A stretch of DNA of 64,000 nt. It comes from Brachypterus glaber (lineage: Eukaryota > Arthropoda > Insecta > Coleoptera > Kateretidae). The stretch is from the NCBI GenBank assembly GCA_958510825.1, contig OY294045.1, positions 8,979,916 to 9,043,915 on the forward strand, in the 5' to 3' direction. Under the pieces are notes generated by a model. That model did no database searches. It was not told the origin of the DNA and worked only from the letters and a program-made list of their open reading frames with translations. Below, piece after piece: positions 55,020 to 64,000 of this stretch (its first letter is position 1; every line of letters starts with the position of its first letter). The position numbers and the translations under genes were made by a program.

Positions 55020-56699
55020 GTCGGATTCAGATTCAGCGACCCAAAATACTTAAGAATTAAATAGTCTGGTCTACCGCACTCGAGATTTATTTTTTCTTGA
55101 GTGCCCGTGTTATTCGTTCTTGTGTTATCGTGTACACAGAAACGTGACATCACACGGTCATTTTAAAATTTACTTAGTTTTTATGAAACACATTTGTATC
55201 CAAAAAATTTTTGTCTAGGACCGTTTTTTGGCGATTTTGGAAAATTCGAAAAACCGTATTATCCGTATAGGATGTTATAGGATACGTATAAGAGTATACT
55301 CTTCTAGCGTAAAGGCGCTGTGAGGAGTATAATAGAGACATTCCTATAATTCTTATGAAATTATTCATTGCATAAGTGATCAAATAATAAACAAATTAAA
55401 TTACTTAAGGCTGTGCCATTTGCAGACATTTTTATGAGATACAATAGTTAATAAATGGAAATTTAAAAACAAATTGAAATGAAAGTTAAATATAGGTGTA
55501 CCATAAATAAATTTATTCCAAGTTTTTCGCAAATAATAGGCATTAAATTTAAAATGTCTTGTTTTAAATACATATCTTGATTAAATAAACATTTACAATA
55601 AATAAAACACGGAAAGATATCTAATGTAATTACAATAACTCATAAGTTATGTGAAAACGATAGAAGTTCAATGGTTCTATCATAGAACCATAACCATCTT
55701 AAAAAAGCACACTTAATGTAAATAATTACACCAGTTTACAAGATTTTTACGACCCGCGAATTGAATATTTTTGGGATTTTGACGTGCTGAATCTGAATCT
55801 GTAAAAAATATCTATCGGGCCGTTTTCGAAATATTGCTATTTTTGCGAGGGGTTTATTTATTGGACAATCCTTGTACACCTATCCAACAATCTTCTACAA
55901 TCCTTGATAATTACTTCTTTCACAATCATATGCAATCCTCCACAATCCTTCACAATCATCTACAATCTTCTGAAATCTTCCCACAATCTTTGACAATCTT
56001 CATTAAAATTTTGTACAATCTTTTTGACAATCTTTCTTTTTCTCTCGATGCGCAGAAACTACATGCAGTCTGCATTTTCAATATATGAAATATTCTATCC
56101 TTTTCTATTTTTGTGGCTTGCTGTCATGGTAACGAGCAGGAAAGTAAAATGCTAAGAAATGGGTTATTTTGCATTTTGATAACTTTATTTGTTTTTGTAG
56201 AAATGTTAACTTTTCTATTAGATCGTTTAGTTTTTATTTTTTTATTGATTAACCCATGGACCAGTATTAGGTTTCTTCGTGTGCACAATCATACAAAAGA
56301 AAATTTAAACTATCGATTTTCCGCTAGAAATTATTTGTTATCCATTTCAAAATTATTGAATTTATTCCGAAGATCGTGACCGAATCCCATTTGTTAAATT
56401 AAAAAAGAATGGATAAATGCGTTCTATGTCTTGCACGTGATAAAACGGACATTATGCTACTCTTGATTGAAATTTCTGTGTTATCGGCCTGATTTTAATC
56501 TCGGATATTTAGAGGGATTGTGTTGAGATTAAAATCATTTTTATGGGATTAAATAAAAACAAATTCTAATAAAATAAATAAAGGACAGGGTATAGGATTT
56601 CTCAAAATTAAATTATGATATTTAAAATAAATAAACCTAATTTGGGTTCTTGCGCGGACAAGAAAACTTAAGAAATGGATTTTAAAAATTTGTTTAGAA
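55020..56699. other. Gene-free stretch with ACAATC minisatellite
   Basis: No supported gene. At 55860-56035 a degenerate ~11-bp CACAATCCTT/CACAATCTTC repeat occurs about twelve times. Frames of 69-88 codons lack recognised domains. Confidence 0.45.
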
Positions 56700-57579
56700 T
56701 TGTATACAGGGTTATTTAGAAATAAGTTCGAGAAATTTTAGATATAAATCTACGTTAAAAAATATGAAAAAGTTCCTATAAAGGTTAGTCCGGAAATGAG
56801 CCCAAAGGGAGCTACGGTCCTCCTAAGGGTACATCTAAAAAGTAGATTTTATTTAATATTTCTGGAACTCTACCACAGTAAAGAATTTTTGCACATGCCT
56901 TAAAAAATGTCTTTTTCTACAACCTGACTGCGAAATTTGAACAATAGGGTGGCATTTAAACAAAACATTGTGTTCTTTGAAATGTGGTGCTATAAACTGA
57001 TTAGTATCTGATAATAATCTCATAGATATTGGAGAAAATTAGGGAAAAATGTATCTTATGGAAAGGGCTAATAATGAGAAGTTGTTAAAGAGAAAGCTAA
57101 CTTAAAGATATTTTGGAGATTGATCTGAGAGGTAGAAAAAAGGCAGAAGAAGTTCATTAAAATCAAAAACGAAAAAAATAAAAAAAAAATTAAAAAAAAG
57201 TTTTTCCAAAAACATTTTTTTTTTTCAAAAAAAGTTTATTTTCTTTTCTTTTCTTTTTACCCCCTTACGCCAATCCGATTTTTACCAAAAACAATCCCAA
57301 AAGATCTAGTTTGGATAATCAACTTATCGACACTCCCATGCAACAAGGTTGTAACTCAAGTTAGACCTATTTTGAGTTATTCTCATAAGCAAATCCCTTG
57401 AAAAAAGACACACATGGTGGTACTACTCAGATTACTCCACAGGCCATTTTAACCAAAAGTTTACCTAAAAACACTAAAGTAAGAAATTCTAAAAACGAAT
57501 ATTATCAGAAACAAATAATAAATAAATAATAAATACTTATACAGTTTAATAGAGAATTTTATAAGCTTTCAAATGATGT
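56700..57579. other. Gene-free stretch with a foldback-arm fragment
   Basis: 56705-56825 is a fragment of the TACAGGGTG foldback left arm (AAAGTTCCTATAAAGGTTAG, GTCCGGAAATGAGCCC). 57180-57250 is A/T low complexity. Confidence 0.4.
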
Positions 57580-57930
57580 ATCACATGCCTTCCTTTTCCA
57601 CTTCAATCATTTCCCACCCTTAAATAACAAAAAAATATATTTTAGAAATTTAGCTGTTATGAAAAATGACAATATATGAGTTACGGCTTTGTTGCTTGGG
57701 GGTATCGTTATGGTCCAAATTTGAATTTAGTCCGAAGCGTTCTTGAGTTATCGTGGTCACAAATTTCCCGGACACACAGACCGACAGACCGAACGACCAA
57801 CATACAAAATTTTTTTTTGACGGAAATCATATTTTTTGGATATAAAAAGTCCAGAAATTTAAAAAGGCAATGAAAATTTTTCGATTTTTTTTACTAACGC
57901 AAGACTTTCCTTGGGGAAAGTAAAAGGATG
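57580..57930 (-). repeat. Family-C/D-related repeat, reverse copy
   Basis: Contains GAAGCGTTCTTGAGTTATCG, CCCGGACACACAGACCGACA and an ending AACGCAAGACTTTCCTTGGG. The latter is shared with 46130-46162, beside the Penelope truncation point. Confidence 0.5.
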
Positions 57931-59038
57931 TGCGGTGTACAAAGGAAAATAATTGGTTAGGGATAAATTGGGATGGAGAGCTGTCACAAACCAGTATTGG
58001 GACTGATAACCAGTCATCGGCGAATTTCCAGTGCTTGCATAGGCGCCGCGTCGATTCTAACGTTGACGCGAGGTTTTAAATATTTACATTTTTATTTTCT
58101 TCGAAAAACACCGATATATATACATATTTATAGTTAATATGTATAGTCAATATTGTTGTTAGTAACAAATTAGTCGTCAAATGTTTCGATTTAGTGACCT
58201 GTATAAAAATTTCCCTCATAATTCGGCAAAATTATTCCGTAAGCCTATCTTTCTGGGTTTATTTTCAACGTTGATGAGTCATAACTGAGTTTATTCCGAT
58301 TACTGCTGATAACCTGATGCTGTATGTTTTATAGATTTTCAAGGTTTCCGTATCGAAAGAATTCAAATAAACGTTTAATTAATAGTAAACAATTACGCAC
58401 GTGCTTTTATTTTTTATTATGGCAATGAAAGCATTTTTTGAACTGCCGGTTATCCTGAGAATATAATCCATCTGTGGAAAATCGCATGTAGGGGAGACCG
58501 GGACTAGTTGGTCCGTAGTATGATCAAAATACCTAAAAGGCTACAAAGGTGCAAAGCTACAAATTTAGGCTAAATTATGGACACCACTGGTTGGTACACT
58601 TTTTACCTTTTTAGGTTTCTCGTTTTTTTCCAGATATCTAAATAAGTAAAAAACTGTACTACACAATACAATTATGTGTTGGTTTTATTTATTTATTTAT
58701 TTATTTAGTTTATAGTCGTTCTCGGACCTAATTTTAGGTATTTTACACGATAATGTACTGATGTAACTACAACGAATTTTGAATAGATATTCTTAACTAT
58801 AAGGAGCTACTCTTTTCTATTGTAAAAAAATCTCCAAACATTTTCAACACATAAATTTTGACACCATCATTTTTCCCTCCTTCCTTCAATCCTGCAGCCT
58901 TCTTACATCCTTTCAAATCACCCAAACCAAATTTTATATCCAAACCTGCTCCCAAACCATTAATTTTGAAAAAATAATAAAAATTAAAATTCTACTTTGA
59001 CATTGACTTGCTACACCCGTTATTAAAATCGACCTAAA
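57931..59038. other. Gene-free stretch
   Basis: No gene. A (TTTA)n run lies at 58686-58707. Confidence 0.4.
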
Positions 59039-59165
59039 ATAGTATATTCTATAACTAGTATGGAATAGACAATATTCCGCGCGAGCGGAAAGTTTGTCAC
59101 ACGAGCCGGCAGGCGAGTATGACGGTCCCGCGAGCGCGGAATGACTATTCCATACGTGTTGTAGA
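59039..59165. repeat. Hairpin repeat with GC-rich tip (AATAGTATA family)
   Basis: AATAGTATATTCTATAACTA..GTATGGAATAG..ATTCCGCGCGAGCGGAAAG pairs with CCGCGAGCGCGGAATG..CTATTCCATACG..TAGACTATACTTTT. The GC-rich tip carries GCCGGCAGGCG. Confidence 0.7.
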
Positions 59166-59443
59166 CTATACTTTTTGTTCGACTGCAAATATTAAACACT
59201 GTATGGATTTAAACTGCGGACAAGGTTAAAAACAATGTTTTTTGTGACTCGACATTGTAAATGCAACAAAACACATATTTTTAAATAAAGCAATTAATGT
59301 TATTTAATAATTTGATCAAATTAGTACTTAAAAAAGATTTTTATTTAATTTTAGCACATATTTACAAATTATAATGCAAAAATTGAAGGTTATGTCAGAT
59401 TGTTGTGACAGATATCAGGTTTAAATATATAACAATTACAATG
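59166..59443. other. Gene-free stretch before the SINE
   Basis: Nothing recognised except the 5' copy of the SINE target duplication at 59431-59443. Confidence 0.35.
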
Positions 59444-59728
59444 CCGATCTCGCTGGCGCAGTTGGTAGTGCGTCCGGCTGCGAACACTGAGATTGTGGGT
59501 TCGAGCCCCACATAGAGCATGGATGTATAGTGGTGTAAATAGTTGGTAGATGGAACTACGATCACTAACTGTAATGTGGGTTGCAGGTGAAACTGTAAAC
59601 ACATTCAGGGTGGATGCGAGTTCTGTTGAGGACCGTGCTTCGGAGGGCACGTAAAGATGGCGGTCCCGTCAATTAGGCCATAGCAGCGAAAAACGACGTT
59701 AAATGATTAAACAAACAAACAAACAAAC
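59444..59728 (+). mobile_element. tRNA-derived SINE with target-site duplication
   Basis: The head is tRNA-like: A box TGGCGCAGTTGG (59454-59465) and B box GGTTCGAGCC (59498-59507), 32 bp apart, forming an internal RNA polymerase III promoter. The body contains a GGACCGTGCTTCGGAGGGCA block and the element ends in (AAAC)n (59709-59728). A 13-bp duplication AACAATTACAATG / AACAATAACAATG (59431-59443 and 59729-59741) with one mismatch flanks it. It is mobilised in trans by a LINE; which one is unknown. Two minus frames across it are shadows. Confidence 0.85.
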
Positions 59729-59741
59729 AACAATAACAATG

Positions 59742-61106
59742 ATAAAAAACTGGTCAAATATTAAGAAAAACTAATAAACTTTATGTAATTTTAACGCAAA
59801 ACTTTAAATTGCATTAAATTATTCAATGTTTCATGGAAAAATATATATATTTTTGCTAATTTTGCTACAGTTTTCTTTACTTTTATAAACAAGAGATGGC
59901 ACTACTCATTCTAACACTTGATACGGAATATTCATACCGTATCTAGAGCTAGAATGGATTCATTCTGTGTTTGAAAAGTTTGTGTATTTGCTTACAATCT
60001 AAAGCAGTCGTAGAAAAATAATTTTTTTTCTCAATTTAGGATGCTATGCCATGTGAATGTCGCGTGAAAAGAGGTTGAGTCTCTCTATTGGTCTGTTTGT
60101 CAATCTGAACGAAATATCCGAGTTAAAATAAATAAATATTTTAGCGAACGATTCAAGAGCTTTGTAACTTGCATCAAGTCAAATATGCTTAATACTAGGG
60201 CGGCAAAACTATTATTTTTGGCAATAAATTTTAATTATTTCTGTCGCTTGGTTTCTAAAGGGACAAGGTCACTTTGTCACACAGCGTTTTCAAAATATTA
60301 CATCAGAGTTGACGTGAAAAGGCTGCTATTGAAAAAGTGCACTTTTGACATTGGTCCTTTAGGAATCAAGATTTATTTATGGTCATCTACACCAATGTAC
60401 CAACCATAACCTATACCCAACCAAGCCCAGTCTGCCCTATGCTATTCCACATAAATGCAACTTGTATGCACTTCCTTGATACAATGACACGTTTATAAAG
60501 TTTAATGGTTTAATGAATACTGCGCTTATTATATGTAGTTGCTGATTTAATCTAAACAACTGTTAAAATACTAGTCTCTCCAAATAAAAGTGACCCCGTT
60601 GATAAAATTAAAATTTATGTGGCAGCAGGAACTATTCTATTAAAGCTAGCCTTAATATAATAATAGGTTTGTTCGTTGGTTCCTGCAAAAACAAATACGG
60701 TACTTATTTGTTTGGGTAAAAAGTGTACGTCAGTGCATGACAGTGCAGTCCCAACCAACAAACTATTAGGTTTGTTAGCACCCTCCTTTTTGAGTATTTT
60801 TGCCACGCTAAGGGAGATCAGGTGCATTATACCTGGTAAGCTCTAGTAAGCAACTGTACGCTACAGTAAACTGTAGCACTGGTACAGCGTAGGTATCAGG
60901 TGTAGCTTCCACCGCCTATTATTACCAGACCGACAAACCACCAAAGGTAGGAAAACCAACCAATCAAAGCAACAGCAAATTAAGTAAAGCTAATTTTTTC
61001 CCCAGGCCTATTCGATCAATGAAAAATTCGGCTGCTATTCTGCCGCACCCAGGGGCGGATCCAGGGAGTGCAATGCATGGGTGCAATGCCATCCCCCCCC
61101 CCCCAA
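59742..61106. other. Gene-free stretch with one hairpin-family fragment
   Basis: No supported gene. 60665-60765 has GGTTTGTTCGTTGGTTCCTG..ACAAATACGGTACTTATTTG, a fragment related to the double-hairpin repeat. A 15-nt C run is at 61086-61100. Confidence 0.4.
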
Positions 61107-61400
61107 AGTACCATTTTCCGAGAGACTTGTATACTATTTTATTCACTGTTTTTATTTAAAAATAAAGTACTATTTTTTTGAAACCTAGATGTTTGAATTT
61201 AAATGAAGAAAATAATACTATAATATTTTTCTTGCATTTCACAAGAAACGCAGAATCATATAAAACTGAAGTTCTACATACGCGTAACCCAAATAAACAA
61301 CCACAAAAATCATTTGTTGATAGCTCACAAGGCATCGTTTATAACATTTATTATCCTTTTCAGTCTCAAAACTAAAAAACATTGACTAAAACTGTACATT
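61107..61400 (+). repeat. Uninterrupted copy of the 12060-13935 repeat
   Basis: This copy lacks the LINE and so gives the pre-insertion sequence (CAGTCTCAAAACTAAAAAAC ATTGAC). The 65-codon frame 61178-61375 is shared in part with the other copy but has no domain and no recognised start context. Confidence 0.75.
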
Positions 61401-61539
61401 TAAGTTTATCATGACAACAGCAGTTCAGCCATCTTGATTTAAGCATTAATAATGTAGTTTTATCGGTGGCGCCATCCAGCGGAAAATAGTGATTTAAATT
61501 GCAGACCAGTAATAATTAGTTTACTGCTCTCTATTTTTC

Positions 61540-61616
61540 ATTACAGGTCAAGGGACAAGGAATCACGTACTTCCTTCCAAACTTTGCTATCTATTACATA
61601 TACAGCTGCGAATAAA
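61540..61616 (+). other. Weak candidate terminal exon
   Basis: TCTCTATTTTTCATTACAG is a good 3' splice consensus. A 22-codon open frame follows (VKGQGITYFLPNFAIYYIYS..), ending in TAA that overlaps AATAAAG, a polyadenylation-type signal. Could be chance. Confidence 0.12.
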
Positions 61617-61652
61617 GGCATATCCACAGGCTCGCTTAAGAACGTAATACAT

Positions 61653-61722
61653 AACAATGCGATGCCGTGATTGGCTTGATGTGCGCCATGTATCTTGTAA
61701 GCCAATCACGGCACCGCATTCT
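61653..61722. repeat. Hairpin, ~24-bp stem
   Basis: ACAATGCGATGCCGTGATTG(GCTT) pairs with AAGCCAATCACGGCACCGCA(TT) across a ~22-nt loop. Confidence 0.7.
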
Positions 61723-61866
61723 TATGTTTTATATTCTTATGCAAACTTCTGGATAGGCCTTAAAACTATTTACTTCATCTCGATAAGAAATCTTTACTAT
61801 GCTTTCAATATAGTGGGTATGTTAGATTTCATACATTATTGGAACTTGACAGTTATAGTGGTGTAA

Positions 61867-63169
61867 TGTGTCTTTAGAGTGCAATAAAACTTAAGGCCGA
61901 TTAAGGTTTTATTACCGGCATATAACTTATTTTGCCACTTTAATGGCTCTTATTAACATTTACAAATATAGAATAGAAAACATTAACTAGAAAATTTATT
62001 GACATTAGGATATTTTGGTTAAGGCATTTTCTCGTCAAAAATGGCCAAATTTTGCGTTACGTAATACTTGAACGCTCCCTTAGCATATAAAAAAATTATA
62101 GTTCATTATTTTTAGCAAGTAAATTGTTTAAATTTTATTAAATCTCGTTTAACAAAGGGAAATGGTGAACATTTTTTGCATTTTTTTAATAAAAATTACT
62201 TATTTGGAATAATACTAGTAATATCTGATAAATATTTCATATATTATACAATAAAATCATAGGTCAGTCCGTAATGGGTTAATCTTTAATCAAATTTGTT
62301 TAATTTGAGTTGCATATCTCCCCCACTCCAAACACTAATATTAAATATTTTGTTTTAGCTTTTATGTCACGGTGACACAAGGGTGACACGGTCACCCTTA
62401 ATGATTTGAGAATTAAATAAATAATTTTCGAGCATTTTACAGCTTACGATTTTGGTAGATTTATATCTAAGTATCTAACAGTAAATAGAACAACATCATT
62501 ATGAAAATATTTTTATATTTCTCTGTAAACAATACCAAATTCGAAAAGGATTACATAAAGTCTTTAAAATGTTTCCTGAATGTTCAGTTATTATCAAACG
62601 TAGTCTTACCATTCAAAGTAAAGTGAAATTGAAGTTAGGTTAAATGATCTAACCTAAGATTTAGTGCTTTATAATAATAACTTTATAAACTCGCAACATT
62701 TCAGATTTTACATGATAACAATATGGATAGATAGATTTCGCATGTAAACAACGAACTTCTTCTTTAACGAATTTTCAAATTTTTAGATAAAAGTGGACCA
62801 GCGCAGACGCAAACGTTCAAAATAAATCAAGTGAGTACGAACTTGGGTAAACTGCTGATGGTCGCGACTACATGCTTCTGGGATAAGCGGTTAGTTGTTA
62901 AGTTAAAATTTCAAAAGGAACGTCAAAAGGTGGCTTATAAACTGCTCAAATAAACAACTATTTTTTTTGGGTAAATCAACAAGTGGATATTTCATCTTTT
63001 TATATCGTTATTTTTTGCAAAATTTTGGTTCTCATAAAAATTTGAGAATATGTGAAGTTAAGAATTTGAGTGACAAAAACTTTATGCGATAAAATATCAC
63101 TTTAATTTAATTTTAATAAGATAAATAAATTAGAGCTTTGTTTAGAGTTGTGTGGATGCTGGTCATCAA
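61867..63169. other. Gene-free stretch
   Basis: No gene. 62045-62082 carries a single TIR of the GGGAACGTTCAAGTATTACG family. A GTGACACAAGGGTGACACGG duplication is at 62371-62394. Confidence 0.4.
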
Positions 63170-63219
63170 GTGCTAGTAGTAGAGGGAACCACCGCGGTGG
63201 TTTCCTCTACTACTAGCAC
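63170..63219. repeat. 50-bp near-perfect palindrome
   Basis: GTGCTAGTAGTAGAGG.AACCACC / GGTGGTTTCCTCTACTACTAGCAC meet at a central GC with no loop and one mismatch in 24 pairs. A related block (CTATTAGTAGAGGGAGCCAC) occurs at 1461-1484. Confidence 0.85.
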
Positions 63220-63328
63220 ACACGAGTGCACCGACTTATACTGACTTTCGAACCAGTTTTTATAGGGAGTGTCCGCTTCACTTATGCCTTCGCCAAATTT
63301 CAATTATTAATTAACTGAAAAAGGCAAA

Positions 63329-63405
63329 TTGGCGCCGGTGAGAATCGAACTCACGCTAGTTGGCTAGTAGACTTGTCATGTACAGACACCAATCCTCCAA
63401 TAATG
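63329..63405 (-). pseudogene. tRNA-like fragment
   Basis: On the minus strand the 3' half is tRNA-like: a perfect T arm GTGAG-TTCGATT-CTCAC and acceptor 3' strand CGGCGCC plus A. An A-box-like TGGAGGATTGGTGTC lies upstream. The 5' acceptor strand does not match (it should be GGCGCCG) and the anticodon arm does not fold cleanly. It is a tRNA pseudogene or a SINE head, not a functional tRNA. Confidence 0.45.
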
Positions 63406-63590
63406 AATGGTTCATATCATAAAACTGTAGCTAATATTGCTTTATTGCTATAATGCTTATTTAAGATTCTTTTTCTATTTTGCAACTCTTATAAGCTTTC
63501 TTTTGGGTTGGCAACAGAGAAAAGCCTATCGCTTGAAGTTTTCTGTGCAAATGTCAATGTCACTTTAAAGTTTAATTTTCTACAAAATTT

Positions 63591-63858
63591 TGTGTTTAGG
63601 TTATTTTTTACCGTGTTGAAATTGTGTCTTGGTTAATTGCAGTGAAAAAGAGAAGAGATGACTATAAAATATATCAAAATATAATTTGTTCTTGGAATTT
63701 TAAACATGGTGTAAACTGTAATTTTGTGTTTAAGTTATTTTTTACCGTGTTGAAATTGTGTCTTGGTTAATTGCAGTGAAAAAGAGAAGAGATGACTATA
63801 AAATATATCAAAATATAATTTGTTCTTGGAATTTTAAACATGGTGTAAACTGTAATGC
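63591..63858 (+). repeat. 134-bp tandem duplication, nearly identical
   Basis: The unit starting TGTGTTTAGGTTATTTTTTA at 63591 repeats at 63725 with a single visible difference (AGG/AAG). It contains CCGTGTTGAAATTGTGTCTT and ACATGGTGTAAACTGTAA. Probably a recent duplication. Confidence 0.9.
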
Positions 63859-64000
63859 CAACCCAAAACAAAAATCCCTAAATCAGTCATCAATTTATAT
63901 GTAAGTTTTTTTTATAATTTTAGAGCAAAACTGAAAAAATTGTATAAAGCACTCTTTTCATAACACGTTTTTAGCGCACGAGTACAATGTATGAAACTAG

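Larger units (their letters stand above)
49163..64000 (+). other. Probable first coding intron of NOS1AP (partial)
   Basis: Starts with the donor GTTAGTAC. No NOS1AP exon 2 was recognised to the right edge, so this region is inferred to be intronic. It is filled with the repeats listed below. Confidence 0.5.

Noticed and set aside
61178..61375. 65-codon frame partly shared with the 12-14 kb repeat copy
   Set aside because: Part of a dispersed repeat; similarity reflects shared DNA, with no domain and indels between copies.
63329..63405. Functional tRNA gene
   Set aside because: T arm and acceptor 3' strand are good, but the 5' acceptor strand does not pair and the anticodon arm does not fold.

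Overview
The window looks like AT-rich intergenic and intronic DNA from an arthropod, most likely an insect. It is dominated by old and young mobile elements. The reasons are compact GT..AG exon signals, a hugely repetitive non-coding background, an insect-type set of elements (Jockey-group LINEs, a Penelope-like element, a Tc1 DD34E fragment, a tRNA-headed SINE, many TIR and foldback elements), and one recognisable animal gene exon. A beetle is plausible, but the sequence does not settle it.

Host gene content is minimal. The only confident host exon is the first coding exon (49055-49162, + strand) of the NOS1AP/CAPON adaptor gene. It encodes the conserved N-terminus leading into the PTB domain and ends on a GT donor. 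The rest of that gene must lie beyond the right edge, so about 49.2-64 kb is probably its first coding intron, and the sequence to the left is upstream or 5'-UTR-intron DNA.

Layout: 0-9 kb has short TIR elements and a diverged hammerhead repeat. 9-17 kb has a subrepeat-bearing foldback, a 5'-truncated LINE (12.1-13.6 kb) with target-site duplication inserted in another repeat, and two large palindromes. 17.7-18.1 kb is an 8-bp satellite. 18-27 kb holds several dispersed repeat families that recur later. 27.4-31.1 kb has a 381-bp tandem array ending in a hammerhead-like core, and a hammerhead repeat copy. 32.3-35.1 kb has a foldback/Tc1 chimera and a decayed Jockey RT. 35.5-36.95 kb has a 354-bp tandem array whose every unit carries a complete type I hammerhead ribozyme. 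37-44.5 kb is palindromes and repeats. 44.9-46.05 kb is a truncated Penelope-like element (GIY-YIG end). 48.7-49.2 kb is the NOS1AP exon. 49.3-55 kb is tandem repeats and TIR elements, one holding two tiny exon-like segments. 55-64 kb is mostly unannotated DNA with a SINE, hairpins, a tRNA-like fragment and a 134-bp tandem duplication.

The most interesting system is the hammerhead-ribozyme repeats. They have the architecture of animal retrozymes: tandem units of a few hundred bp with type I hammerheads and no coding capacity. A Penelope-like element, the class proposed to mobilise them, sits 8 kb away and has a hammerhead-like core in its own 3' region. All alignments and foldings here were done by eye.
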